Shown here piece by piece: positions 6,728 through 15,027 of a stretch of 64,000 bases of DNA. Position 1 is the first letter of the stretch. Every line of letters starts with the position of its first letter. The notes beneath the pieces are model-generated. The model worked only from the letters and a program-made list of their open reading frames with translations. It searched no databases and was not told the origin of the DNA. Source of the stretch: Metaruminococcus_A sp964607135 (GTDB lineage Bacteria > Bacillota > Clostridia > Oscillospirales > Ruminococcaceae); NCBI GenBank assembly GCA_964607135.1, contig CAZSIV010000001.1, forward strand, positions 1 to 64,000, in the 5' to 3' direction. A program made the position numbers and the translations under genes.

Positions 6728-7636
6728 TCATTCGCCGGCTACAGATAGCACCGGAACCTCACTACTCTCTTTTTCCGGTTTTTTCTTGGCATTCTTGACC
6801 ACCCGAGTGACCTGCCAGCCTCCTGTACAGCGCTTGAATTTCAAACGACTGATAAACGCGCCGTGTGTATTACAAAAAGCTTCCGCCCAATATCCGCCGT
6901 CGGCCGCCGACCCCTTCCAACGGGTTCGCTCCAACAACAGCCGACCGCAGACGGGGCAGCAAAACCGTCTGATCTTCGGGGAAGAGAGCGCTTCCTTTCT
7001 CGTTTGGAAAACGCCGAGACGTTTCGATTTTGCAACCTTCTGCGGGCGCATACTCCAGATGGAACGCTCATAATCGGAAAAGCCCTCTTTTAAGTTCAGA
7101 CGGCGGGCGACTTCAGCGGTATAAGCCGCGTCGTTGAGCGCATTATGTAGCCGATTTCCCGTTTCGATCCCGAAATAATCCAGCGCGTATTCGAGCGACC
7201 GCTGGTTTTTCCCCTCATCCAGCTGCCCGTTAAAAATCACCTGCAGGTTATACCAGCGATCACACCAGTCCGTATCCATCTGGTAAAAAGCGAGGTTCTG
7301 TTTCAAAACGGGAACGTCGTCGTATCCCCAGGTGACAAACGCAAAATCCTCCCCGCACCATTTCCGAAAACGAACCGCGGCCTCTTCAAAATCCGAGCCG
7401 GCTGAAATAGTTCCCTTGTCAGCCCCTGTCAGCTTTTTAACCATAAAATGGAGCCGCTTGTACTGCCGCAGCCGAATCGTCTCCTCGAAACGATCGGTCA
7501 ATTCAAAGTCAGGACCGAGCTTCACCGCACCGATCTGAAAAATTTCAAAAGGGAGCCTTTCCCCGATTTCGACATACGGATGGCTTTGCCGGGAGACAGG
7601 CTGATTCCACTCCAGGTCGAACACAACATATTCCAA
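6728..7636 (-). CDS. DEDDh-type 3'-5' exonuclease with C-terminal zinc ribbon
   Basis: The N-terminal half is a DnaQ-like exonuclease fold: YVVFDLEWNQP near the start (Asp and Glu ligands), a middle Asp segment (WGYDDVPVLKQN), and HNALNDAAYTAEV with the His and Asp of the DEDDh site. It would degrade DNA or RNA from the 3' end. The C-terminal third has CCPVCG and a downstream Cys/His pair resembling a zinc ribbon. The frame extends to ATG 7702, but those residues are basic and unlike the family; TTG at 7636 with GGGAG upstream puts the start next to the first motif. The substrate is unknown. KapD/ERI-like exonucleases are the nearest relatives I can name. Confidence 0.75.
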   Translation of the reverse strand: MEYVVFDLEWNQPVSRQSHPYVEIGERLPFEIFQIGAVKLGPDFELTDRFEETIRLRQYKRLHFMVKKLTGADKGTISAGSDFEEAAVRFRKWCGEDFAFVTWGYDDVPVLKQNLAFYQMDTDWCDRWYNLQVIFNGQLDEGKNQRSLEYALDYFGIETGNRLHNALNDAAYTAEVARRLNLKEGFSDYERSIWSMRPQKVAKSKRLGVFQTRKEALSSPKIRRFCCPVCGRLLLERTRWKGSAADGGYWAEAFCNTHGAFISRLKFKRCTGGWQVTRVVKNAKKKPEKESSEVPVLSVAGE

Positions 7637-7702
7637 CTCTAACAACGCTCCCAACTTTCGATGGATTTTTCGAAGAAACATTTTGCATCCAATACGCTGC
7701 AA

Positions 7703-8055
7703 TCAATATGCATTCAAATGCTCTGTCAATGACAGACCGGACATTTCACATACCGTCGTTTTTGTCAGCCTCTAAGCTTTTGGCCTGCGAAGCAGGTGAT
7801 ACAAATTAAAAGTAAAAGCACCTTGCGGAACAAGACGCCCTTACGGGCAGTTTACGCTCAAACGATTTTCCAGTTTTTGAATTGCAGTCCTGCGACATGT
7901 CCTGCGGAACACGAGCCCTCGCTCCCGGCACAGCCCGCATATCGCGGCGGACAGCGGAACCTTCCGCTGCGGTTACCCTACACGGATACAGGCGCCCTGC
8001 GCGCATGATACCCTGCTTGTTTCTTTTATAGTATACCACAACCGAAGCAGGATGA
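7703..8055. repeat. Gene-free region with degenerate GC-rich repeat modules
   Basis: I see no gene. The stretch 7780-8030 contains GCCTGCGAAGCAGG, CCTGCGACATGTCCTGCGG and similar modules of the dispersed family found at 21240, 24020, 47330, 58850 and 62930. This copy is the most decayed. Confidence 0.45.
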
Positions 8056-8059
8056 AAAG

Positions 8060-8266
8060 CGGCCCTGATCAGCGTTCCGCTTTTATTGCGCAAACGCGCA
8101 AAAGAAAAGGGCGGAAAAATTCCATCGACCAATGTAAAATATGATAAATTCAAATGTGCGGGTGAGATTTCTTCTGTATCGGATATCTCCCAGAACCCCA
8201 CCGGCATCTATCCGTACATCGACGAAGCTCTCGGCAACACCTTCGGTTCTGAAATGAGAGCATGAA
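8060..8266 (+). pseudogene. Possible gene remnant, C-terminal fragment
   Basis: After a stop near 8057 one plus frame stays open to TGA at about 8266 with natural codon choice, ending CAGEISSVSDISQNPTGIYP, then YIDEALGNTFGSEMRA. No start codon with a ribosome binding site is visible. The sequence looks coding rather than random but I recognise no family. It may be the surviving end of a deleted gene. Confidence 0.3.
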
Positions 8267-8340
8267 GGCGAATAAAGGCAGTTCTGATTTTTTCGCTGAA
8301 TGAGTCGTCGCTTTCCCTTCAATAAAAGCGGCCGACAAAT

Positions 8341-8376
8341 TAAGCGGCTATCCGAAAAGAATAGCCGCTTTTTTGT
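8341..8376. terminator. Hairpin terminator, probably bidirectional
   Basis: The stem AAGCGGCTAT/ATAGCCGCTT is followed by TTTTTT on the plus strand. On the minus strand it lies 85 bases after the last gene of the redox operon and could end that transcript; the T-run is weaker on that side. Confidence 0.6.
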
Positions 8377-8460
8377 GCCCTCCGGCGGAAACATTCAAGA
8401 GTCGAGAATTTAAGAGTGTACCCAAAGAGGAAACGCTTCATCCTGATATTCCCGTTTCGC

Positions 8461-9636
8461 CTACTTGAAAGATTCCGAAAAATCCAAAAAGGTATTTTCG
8501 TCATACGCTTTCCGGCAGGCCGCCCCCAGCCCGGCGACATAAACGCCCTCCTTCTGAGGGTCTCCCGATTGATATTCCCTGATTTTCTCCTGCGGGAACG
8601 GGTAAATTTTCTTGCTGCGATAGATATCGTCCACCGTCTGGACATGCGGTCTACAGGTGGAAGGCAGGCAGAAAACACTGCTCTCATAGTTTCCCTTCCG
8701 GACGCCGTCGATGACCGCCTCCAGCTTGGTGTGGACGTCACCCTCTACTTCGCCGTACTCTTTGACCGATCCGTCGTCAAAATAAGCCGTCAGGCGGTTG
8801 GTCTCACAATCGTACCGAATCGACGCATGCTCAAACCGGTACTCAATCAATGGGTTCTGCGTTTCCTCCACCGCATGGGATGCGAGAAAGAGAAGCTCTG
8901 TCCCCCGTCTAACCTTTGCCCTCAGGCAGATCGTATCATAGTTTTCAATCTCATTGGCCCGCGCCACGCTCACCTCCATCCTGAAGGGACGGGCGGCTTC
9001 CTTCATGCTGTCTCCCAGCATGAAGTAAAGGTTGTGCAGGTAATGAGCTGCGGCGTTGGAGGCGACGCTGTCGTTGATCGGCGTCCCATCCTCCGCGGTG
9101 CGCTTTCCGCCCCAGCCGGAACCCCGCTTGAAATAAGCCTTCGGGCGGGGCCAGAGAACCAACGCCTTTGCATAGACGGGGGCTCCGAACAGCCCGGAAA
9201 GGATATCCCGTTTACAGCGGAGCATCGCCGGGGCGAACGACCACTGAAACCCGATTGCCAGGCATTTCCCGGCGTTTCTTTCGAGCTCGATCATCGGCTC
9301 CAGCTGGGTGAGAACCGGAGCGGCCGGCTTTTCACAGAGGACGTGGCTGCCGTGCTCCAGCGCCGTTTTGATGTGTTCGAGGTGATAGGGCAGCGGGGTG
9401 ACGATGCAGGTCAGATCGACCCGTTCCAGCGCCTCGTAAGCGGACGGCAGATCCTGAAAAACCGGAACCACCTTTCCTTCGAGCTCCGCCCGGGTTTCAG
9501 GCTTCAAAAACGGCTCCACCACCCCAACGAGCTCCGCCTTTCTCAAAATTTCAGGGCGTTTAAAGGCTTCCAGGTAAAAGCTTCCGTATCCCCCGGCTCC
9601 CGCCAGAACCACCTTCAACCGGTCAGAGTACCTCAT
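8461..9636 (-). CDS. Gfo/Idh/MocA-family NAD(P)-dependent oxidoreductase
   Basis: About 391 residues. The N-terminal Rossmann fold starts VVLAGAGGYGSFYLEAF, and the family marker HVLCEKPAAPVLTQ lies near residue 95-105, followed by the C-terminal alpha/beta substrate domain. Such enzymes oxidise or reduce sugars, inositols or glycosides at a hydroxyl group. ATG 9636 is preferred over 9693 because GGGGGAA precedes it and homology begins there; it overlaps the end of the isomerase gene by 14 bases. It is the last gene of the five-gene operon. Context with a TIM-barrel isomerase suggests oxidation of a sugar moiety followed by isomerisation or bond cleavage. The substrate is unknown. Confidence 0.85.
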   Translation of the reverse strand: MRYSDRLKVVLAGAGGYGSFYLEAFKRPEILRKAELVGVVEPFLKPETRAELEGKVVPVFQDLPSAYEALERVDLTCIVTPLPYHLEHIKTALEHGSHVLCEKPAAPVLTQLEPMIELERNAGKCLAIGFQWSFAPAMLRCKRDILSGLFGAPVYAKALVLWPRPKAYFKRGSGWGGKRTAEDGTPINDSVASNAAAHYLHNLYFMLGDSMKEAARPFRMEVSVARANEIENYDTICLRAKVRRGTELLFLASHAVEETQNPLIEYRFEHASIRYDCETNRLTAYFDDGSVKEYGEVEGDVHTKLEAVIDGVRKGNYESSVFCLPSTCRPHVQTVDDIYRSKKIYPFPQEKIREYQSGDPQKEGVYVAGLGAACRKAYDENTFLDFSESFK

Positions 9637-10438
9637 CGAGCCGTTCCCCCAATATCTTTCTGATGTAATCATAGCATTTTGCAGCCTGTTCATACTCCGG
9701 CGAACAGTGGGTTTCGATATTCATATCGAGCTCCTCGCCGTTAAACCGCAGATCGTCCCGGATCAGGTCGCCGATCTGTCCCTTCCAGTCGATGCATCCC
9801 TCCCCGATGGGAACGCAGATGCCGTCCTCGAGCCGGTAATCCTTCATATGGACACTGGCGATATAGGGCTTGAACCGCTCGTAATGCTCTTTATATTTTG
9901 AAAATCCGGACATGAAGAGGTTCCCCATATCCCAGTTGAGCCGCCCGCCGCAGGGGAATACCGCCTTTTGAACCGCCTCGATCTCATCCGGGAGGCCGTT
10001 GTAATACCCCGGCTCGTTTTCGAGGCAGACGACAAAGCCGTTATCCGCCCCCATTTGGCAGATTTTCTGAAGGGTCTCGATCACCCGCTTCGCATCGTCC
10101 GGGGAGTCGCCCTCTTCCTTTTTCACCCCGAAGCTGATGATCTTTTTCGTCCCCAGATAGTCGGCGCACTCCATGGTGCGGAGAAGCCGGTCGGTCTGGG
10201 CGGAAAAATCCGGATCGTGCAGGGCGCACTTATAGGTGCCGGGGGAGATTCCGGTCACCCGGATTCCATATCCGTCCAACGTGTTTTTGATTTCAGACAG
10301 CTGGCTTTTTGTCACATCCGGAAGGCGGTTTTCCCCGACATTCCTCAATTCGAACCGGTGGATTCCCCGCTCCTTCGCCCATTCCGCGGCGGTCACCAAA
10401 TCCCTGCTGACCTCGTCGCTTACAATTCCCAGTCTCAT
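9623..10438 (-). CDS. Sugar phosphate isomerase/epimerase-type TIM-barrel protein
   Basis: This 271-residue single-domain TIM barrel belongs to the xylose isomerase-like (AP endonuclease 2) superfamily. Probable metal ligands lie in VCLENEPGYY (Glu), LNWDMGN (Asp), SVHMKDYR (His) and MNIETH (Glu). Members isomerise or epimerise keto-sugars, dehydrate inositols, or form the catalytic subunit of C-glycoside-cleaving enzymes. Its ATG overlaps the stop of the dehydrogenase gene (ATGA), with AGGAG upstream. Pairing with a Gfo/Idh/MocA oxidoreductase is typical of oxidised-sugar catabolism. The exact reaction cannot be read from sequence. Confidence 0.82.
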   Translation of the reverse strand: MRLGIVSDEVSRDLVTAAEWAKERGIHRFELRNVGENRLPDVTKSQLSEIKNTLDGYGIRVTGISPGTYKCALHDPDFSAQTDRLLRTMECADYLGTKKIISFGVKKEEGDSPDDAKRVIETLQKICQMGADNGFVVCLENEPGYYNGLPDEIEAVQKAVFPCGGRLNWDMGNLFMSGFSKYKEHYERFKPYIASVHMKDYRLEDGICVPIGEGCIDWKGQIGDLIRDDLRFNGEELDMNIETHCSPEYEQAAKCYDYIRKILGERLDEVL

Positions 10439-11544
10439 TGCTCCTGCCTCCTCGATTCAAACGTCAATACCGCTTTCAGCGCTTCCTTTTTCTGCATCGC
10501 CTCCAACGCCCGGTTTGCTTCCTCCAGGGGGAAGCGGTGGGTGATCAGCTTCGCGAACTGCTCCGGCCGCTCTAAGACGAGCTCCATTGCCTGCCGGGTG
10601 TGGCGGGTATCGCTCACCCAAACGCCCTGGATGGTCAGGTGCTTCTTCACCACCTGGCTGTAGAAGTCGACCTCTTCCGTCCCCACCGGCTGCGCATAGC
10701 CCGCGAGGATACAGCTCCCGCCGGGACGGACCAGGTCGAGCGCCTCTCGGGCGGCCCCCCGGCTTCCGGCCGCCTCAAAGACCACGTCGGCCCTGCGGCC
10801 GTGGGTGAGCTCGCGGATCACTTCAAGCCGCTCCGCCGCGTTCTTCTCCCGGCGGTTGATCAGATGGGTCGCGCCGAACTCCCTGCAAAGCGCCAGCCGC
10901 TGGGGGGAGCCGCCGATGACGGCGATCTGCTTCGCCCCCATCTTCTTTGCATAGGCGGCGCCGTAGACCCCGAGCGGACCGGGGCCCTGTATCACCACCG
11001 TGTCGCCGGGGTTGATTTTAACGGTGTCGAAGGCGTTGGCCGCCGTCGCCCCGGAACAGCTGGCACTGACCAAAACGGCGGGATCGACCGATTCGTCGAC
11101 CAAAAACAGATCCGTCCCCGGGGAAAGGATGAGATACTCGCTGTAGCAGCCGTTGAGGTAGGGGGCATCCGCACGGGAGCGGTTGATCCCATACACCTTC
11201 CGGCTTTCACAAAGCCAGGGCGCCAGCAGCACCTTGCAGGCGTAGCAGTGCCCGCAGGTGACCCCTCTGTTCCAGAGGATCCGGTCACCTTCCTTGACCG
11301 GGTCTCCCTCCACCGTGCTGTGCGGGCCGTTCATGGCGGCGATCCGCCCCACGCCCTCATGCCCCAGGATGATGGGGAGCGGGGTGCGGGGATCCTCTCC
11401 CTGCCACATGTGGACGTCGCTCCCGCAGACGCCGGACGCCTCCATCCTGACTAAGACTTCTCCCTCTTTCAAAACGGGAATTTCGATTTCTTCCAGCGCC
11501 AACGGCTGTTTAAAGGCCGTCAGCACCATTGCGCGCGATTTCAA
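10435..11544 (-). CDS. Zinc-dependent medium-chain alcohol dehydrogenase
   Basis: This 369-residue MDR-family enzyme has catalytic zinc ligands in GVCGSDVH (Cys and nearby) and GHEGVG (His), and a structural zinc loop with CGHCYACK and a fourth Cys in WLCESRK. The Rossmann segment is QGPGPLGVYGAA. It oxidises an alcohol or polyol with NAD(P); the sorbitol/threonine dehydrogenase group is closest in layout. Translation probably starts at TTG 11544, coupled to the upstream stop (CTTGA overlap) with GGGAGGGAA upstream. Third to last gene in the redox operon. Confidence 0.85.
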   Translation of the reverse strand: MKSRAMVLTAFKQPLALEEIEIPVLKEGEVLVRMEASGVCGSDVHMWQGEDPRTPLPIILGHEGVGRIAAMNGPHSTVEGDPVKEGDRILWNRGVTCGHCYACKVLLAPWLCESRKVYGINRSRADAPYLNGCYSEYLILSPGTDLFLVDESVDPAVLVSASCSGATAANAFDTVKINPGDTVVIQGPGPLGVYGAAYAKKMGAKQIAVIGGSPQRLALCREFGATHLINRREKNAAERLEVIRELTHGRRADVVFEAAGSRGAAREALDLVRPGGSCILAGYAQPVGTEEVDFYSQVVKKHLTIQGVWVSDTRHTRQAMELVLERPEQFAKLITHRFPLEEANRALEAMQKKEALKAVLTFESRRQEQ

Positions 11545-13520
11545 GCCATTCCCTCCCTTTCCTTCATTTCACGCCAGACCTGCTCAAACCACTGCGGGCT
11601 TTCAGGCAGCGGGCGGACGGGCCGCCACCTGGTTTCAGCCGCTCCATCCTTATAAAAAACCTCTTGAACCTGATGAAAACGTTCGATATCCGTTGGTATC
11701 TCCGCCCCAAAGGCCGGAAGCTCTTCTGCGATCAGGTAAGAGCCGCGGGACAGCCCCCCGGAGCGGATATAATCGAGCATCGCCGTCAAATAGCAAACGG
11801 TGCAGAGGAGCAGGTCGCGGAGCCGGAACGCCTCCCCCAATTCCCTGGGGGAATCCAGCCGCAGCCTTTCGGGATGCTCCAACAGCTCAGCCGCCTCCCC
11901 GACGGTCCGCTCGATCTCTCCCGCGTTTCGGATAAACCCGGCAAAGTCGCTGTTCCAGCGGCGGAAACGATCTGCGGCCTCCCGCAGGCCGATTTCCCCC
12001 ATCCCCTGCTCCCACTGGGCTGCGAGCTTTAAAACCGGAGCGAGTCGGCAGCGCAGTTGCTCTTCCGAGGGCGCGGACGGCATATCGTTTCTCCTCCGCC
12101 GGGCAATCTGTTCCGCAGCGCGGAAGGCGCCGGCCTGCCCCGCATTGAGGGCGGAGCCTCCGGGCCGCCGGACGCCGTGGCTGCCGTTAAGTTCCCCGAC
12201 GGCAAACAGGCCGGGGACAGCGGTCTCCCACCAGAGATCGCCCGCAAGCCCGCCGTTGTTGTGCTGGGCGCAGACGTCGATTTCCAGGTATTCCTTTGAC
12301 AGATCGATCCCATGCTCTAGGTAAAGCTGGATCGCCGCGGGATTGAGCGCCTTCAGCCGTTCGAGCGGCGTATCCTGCAACGCATCCGACGCCTCTAAGT
12401 AATCCCGACAGACGGGGGGAAGACGATTCGGGTCAAGCCGCTTCATCCCCAGCGGGTTTTTGGTGTAATCCAGCCAGACCCTCCGCCCTTTGACCACCGT
12501 CTCAATGTAAACCGCGATATCCACCCAGGAGGAGCCGCAAGGCCCCAGCTTTGCCACGATATCCACCCAGAATGAGCCGGAAGGCCCCAGCTTTGCCGCA
12601 TCGAAGGGCCACTGATAGCCCTTGAGAAAGACCGCATCGAGCAGCATCTCGGACCCTCGGTACAGATCGGAAAGGAACTCCCGCTCGTCGCTTCCGTCCG
12701 GGGCGGTGCTGACATACCGCGGCAGTACCTGCTGGTAGGAGCCCGAGACATTCCAGCGGAATTTGACCGAAGCGAGCCCGTACTGCCATTCGGTCAGGTT
12801 CTTTCCCGCCGCTCCCGCTTCGAGGCAGATTCCCGTCGCGCCGACCTGCGACTGGGGGAAGACGCTCCTGCTGTAGAGCTGAGCGGGCGCGCCGGTCGCC
12901 ATGATGAGATTCCGGCAGAGAAAGAGGACAAACTCCCGCTCGGAGCGGTCGGCCGTTTCCTTCAGGCAGAAAAGCCCGGCTGCCCGCCCGTTTTCGTCCT
13001 TGATGATCTTCACCGGGGTGATCCCTTCAACGACCGGGATTTTCCGCCGCTCCACCTCCCGGTAAAGGGCCGCGCACATCTGCTGTACCGTCAGCGGGCC
13101 CGCCGATGCCGCCCGCGCCTTCGGGTCGTGGTCGGTCTTATAGCCGACGAACTCCCCGTATTCGTTCTGGACAAAGGGCACCCCCAGGTCGGCCAGGTGA
13201 TAGAAACACCGGGCGGAAAGGGCGGCCTCGACCAGCGCCGTATCCCCGTCGACAGCGCCGCCGTCAAAGAGAGCTTTTGCCACTTCATAGACGCTGTCCC
13301 GGGTATCCCCCGAGAGGTTCAATTTATAATAGGTCTGTTTGTCCGAGCCGGTGTTGCGGGATGTTCCCATCATTAGTCCATTGGTGAGGAGAAGGATATC
13401 CCGCTCTCCCAGGTCGCTCAGCCGCTTGACCGCGCAAAGCCCGGCCGCGCCGCTTCCCATGACGACGGTTCCCGTCTCCCAAACAGTCACCGCCCGGTTT
13501 TCAAACTGAATCGTTCTCAT
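11541..13520 (-). CDS. FAD-dependent reductase, fumarate-reductase flavoprotein-like
   Basis: This 659-residue protein has an N-terminal FAD-binding motif (VVMGSGAAGLCAVKRL) and the succinate dehydrogenase/fumarate reductase flavoprotein core: NTGSDKQTYYKLN early, then AQHNNGGLAGDLWWET and PGLFAVGELNGSHGVRRPGG with GSALNAGQAG. Members reduce C=C bonds of enoates or oxidise saturated acids. There is no signal peptide, so it is cytoplasmic. Residues of about 315-345 hold a 14-residue tandem duplication (KLGPSGSFWVDI/KLGPCGSSWVDI). The gene lies between an Old-Yellow-Enzyme-like gene and an alcohol dehydrogenase in one overlapping operon. The electron acceptor or substrate is unknown. Confidence 0.8.
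   Translation of the reverse strand: MRTIQFENRAVTVWETGTVVMGSGAAGLCAVKRLSDLGERDILLLTNGLMMGTSRNTGSDKQTYYKLNLSGDTRDSVYEVAKALFDGGAVDGDTALVEAALSARCFYHLADLGVPFVQNEYGEFVGYKTDHDPKARAASAGPLTVQQMCAALYREVERRKIPVVEGITPVKIIKDENGRAAGLFCLKETADRSEREFVLFLCRNLIMATGAPAQLYSRSVFPQSQVGATGICLEAGAAGKNLTEWQYGLASVKFRWNVSGSYQQVLPRYVSTAPDGSDEREFLSDLYRGSEMLLDAVFLKGYQWPFDAAKLGPSGSFWVDIVAKLGPCGSSWVDIAVYIETVVKGRRVWLDYTKNPLGMKRLDPNRLPPVCRDYLEASDALQDTPLERLKALNPAAIQLYLEHGIDLSKEYLEIDVCAQHNNGGLAGDLWWETAVPGLFAVGELNGSHGVRRPGGSALNAGQAGAFRAAEQIARRRRNDMPSAPSEEQLRCRLAPVLKLAAQWEQGMGEIGLREAADRFRRWNSDFAGFIRNAGEIERTVGEAAELLEHPERLRLDSPRELGEAFRLRDLLLCTVCYLTAMLDYIRSGGLSRGSYLIAEELPAFGAEIPTDIERFHQVQEVFYKDGAAETRWRPVRPLPESPQWFEQVWREMKEREGMA
12515..12598 (-). 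repeat. 42-bp in-frame tandem duplication inside the flavoprotein gene
   Basis: Units 12515-12556 and 12557-12598 match at 38 of 42 positions, so the duplication has already diverged. Each unit encodes 14 residues ending WVDI plus the linker AKLGP. Confidence 0.9.
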
Positions 13521-14870
13521 TTAAAAAAGGCTCTCCTTTACAGTGCTCCCGACCGGCGAGCCTTTCCCCGCCCGCCCCTGACGATATAGGGGGGCGTAGA
13601 CTGCCGAATCCCGAACCGGGCAGCCGGTCACCCCGCCGTCCCGCATCATCACGGTGCAGTTTGAACAGCAGAGGCAGCACTTTTCCCGCTTCATTCCGCC
13701 GGAGAGGATATCGTTTGGAAAATCCGGATAGGCGAAGGCCTGACGCCCAAAACCCGCCAGCGAAAACCAACCCTCTTTGATCCCACCCGCCGCGGCGTTC
13801 GCGCCGAATTCGCGCAGCCAGCTGAATCCGGTTGCCATCACGGTCATCTCCGGGCAGCCCTGCTGCGCTTCCCGGATCAGGCGGAGCATCCGCGCGTTGT
13901 CTTCTAGCGGATGGCTCGGCGGAAGATACCCGCCCTGGTCGTAAGGGCGGCCGACGTGTGGGTTGTAGTAGGGATTGCCGCAGCTCAGGTCGACAAAACG
14001 CACGCCGTGCTCATACAAAAGCCGCAGCAGCCGGATCGGTTCGGACAGGTCGGGCTGATGGACGTCCTCTTTGGACACCCCGAAGCCGAAGGGATGGGGG
14101 AGCGCGTCGTAAAGGTTCAGCCGCACTGCCGCTTCGATCCCCGTTTCGGCGCGGACTGCGTCGACAATTTCGAGGAGAAGCCGGCTCCTGTTTTCAAAGC
14201 TGCCGCCGTATTTCCCCGGACGCTCAAAGGCGCCGAGCAGCTCGGAGAGGAGATACCGGTGGCAGGCTTTGATGTCGACCGCGTCAAAGCCCGCTTCCTC
14301 CGCGAGCTTCGCCGCCTTGACGAACTGCGGGATCAGCCCCTCCAAATATTCGTCTGAAACGGGCTCATAATCGTCCTTTCCATCGGCGAACAGGAAGGGA
14401 ATCTGTACCGCTGTGACCGGCTCCGGCGCACCGTTCGGCTTGGAGTACCGTCCGGAATGGGTCAGCTGTGCAATCTTATAGGGCTCCCCGCCCTTTGCCG
14501 CCGCGGAAATTCTTTTGTTAAGCTCCCGAAAAGCCGGAAGGTTTTTCTCACAGAGATAGAGCTGGCGCGGATTGGCCCGCCCCTCCGGGCAGACGGCCAT
14601 CGCCTCCATCCAGAGGACGCCCGCTCCCCCGGCGGCAAAACGCTCGTACCGGCGGAAGGTGAGCTCATCCGGCGCGCCGCCCCGGGTGCCGTCGCACCCT
14701 TCCATCGGCTGGATGCCGAGCCGGTTTTTGATCGTTTTCCCCCCGAGCGTCAAAGGCTCCGCCAAAACCGACAGATCCTCAGAAAAAGGAAGCTCCAGCC
14801 CGAGCCGGGAAAGCCCGGCTTTCAATTCTCCCGCATCTGCATAGTGAAAACGCTCGTGTTTTGTTTCCAT
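13521..14870 (-). CDS. Old Yellow Enzyme-like FMN/4Fe-4S oxidoreductase
   Basis: This 449-residue protein has a TIM-barrel FMN domain like that of 2,4-dienoyl-CoA reductase. Seen are the substrate-side motif QLTHSGRYSKP, the block ACHRYLLSELL...KYGGSFENR that characterises the family, and a C-terminal cluster motif C-x2-C-x3-C-x11-C (KCCLCCSNC...TGCPVRD) for a 4Fe-4S centre. The large C-terminal flavin/NAD domain of DCR and BaiCD-type enzymes is absent, so electrons must come from a partner. It is the first gene of the operon, with GGGGGAG before the ATG, and ends one base before the flavoprotein gene. Likely role: reduction of an activated C=C bond in an aromatic or steroid-like substrate. 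Confidence 0.82.
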   Translation of the reverse strand: METKHERFHYADAGELKAGLSRLGLELPFSEDLSVLAEPLTLGGKTIKNRLGIQPMEGCDGTRGGAPDELTFRRYERFAAGGAGVLWMEAMAVCPEGRANPRQLYLCEKNLPAFRELNKRISAAAKGGEPYKIAQLTHSGRYSKPNGAPEPVTAVQIPFLFADGKDDYEPVSDEYLEGLIPQFVKAAKLAEEAGFDAVDIKACHRYLLSELLGAFERPGKYGGSFENRSRLLLEIVDAVRAETGIEAAVRLNLYDALPHPFGFGVSKEDVHQPDLSEPIRLLRLLYEHGVRFVDLSCGNPYYNPHVGRPYDQGGYLPPSHPLEDNARMLRLIREAQQGCPEMTVMATGFSWLREFGANAAAGGIKEGWFSLAGFGRQAFAYPDFPNDILSGGMKREKCCLCCSNCTVMMRDGGVTGCPVRDSAVYAPLYRQGRAGKGSPVGSTVKESLF

Positions 14871-14885
14871 CCTGTCTTCTCCCCC

Positions 14886-14914
14886 TTGATTTTACCATAT
14901 TTTATCAGTACAAT
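14886..14914 (+). promoter_or_regulatory. Promoter of the leader ORF-AraC unit
   Basis: TTGATT (14886-14891), 17-base spacer, TACAAT (14909-14914). It lies in the 67-base space between the divergent redox operon and the regulator, so AraC binding here could control both directions. Confidence 0.6.
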
Positions 14915-14937
14915 AAAGCTATACGAGGTGATCTGCC

Positions 14938-15027
14938 ATGAATATCATAAGCGGCGGCAAGCGGAGCCAAAAGGACATCTCTGCACAGCTTTCCGTCTGC
15001 CGCGATCAAATCAACCGGTATGAGTGA
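14938..15027 (+). CDS. 29-residue leader ORF coupled to the AraC gene
   Basis: ATG 14938 has a better ribosome binding site (GAGGTGA) than the AraC gene itself. The peptide reads MNIISGGKRSQKDISAQLSV, then CRDQINRYE. Its stop TGA overlaps the AraC start in ATGAGTGA (15020-15027), so ribosomes finishing the leader can restart on AraC. The sequence is helix-like (KDISAQLSVCRDQIN resembles a short HTH segment), so it could also be a decayed N-terminal domain. No family recognised. Confidence 0.5.
   Translation: MNIISGGKRSQKDISAQLSVCRDQINRYE

Noticed and set aside
8416..9663. Long plus-strand open frame (about 415 codons) opposite the Gfo/Idh/MocA gene
   Set aside because: It mirrors the GC-rich codons of the real minus-strand gene, has no ribosome binding site and resembles no protein.
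14886..14935. A strong promoter for the redox operon on the minus strand
   Set aside because: The best match (TTTATT-17-TAAAAT) is poor. It probably needs AraC activation, so I did not annotate it as a promoter.
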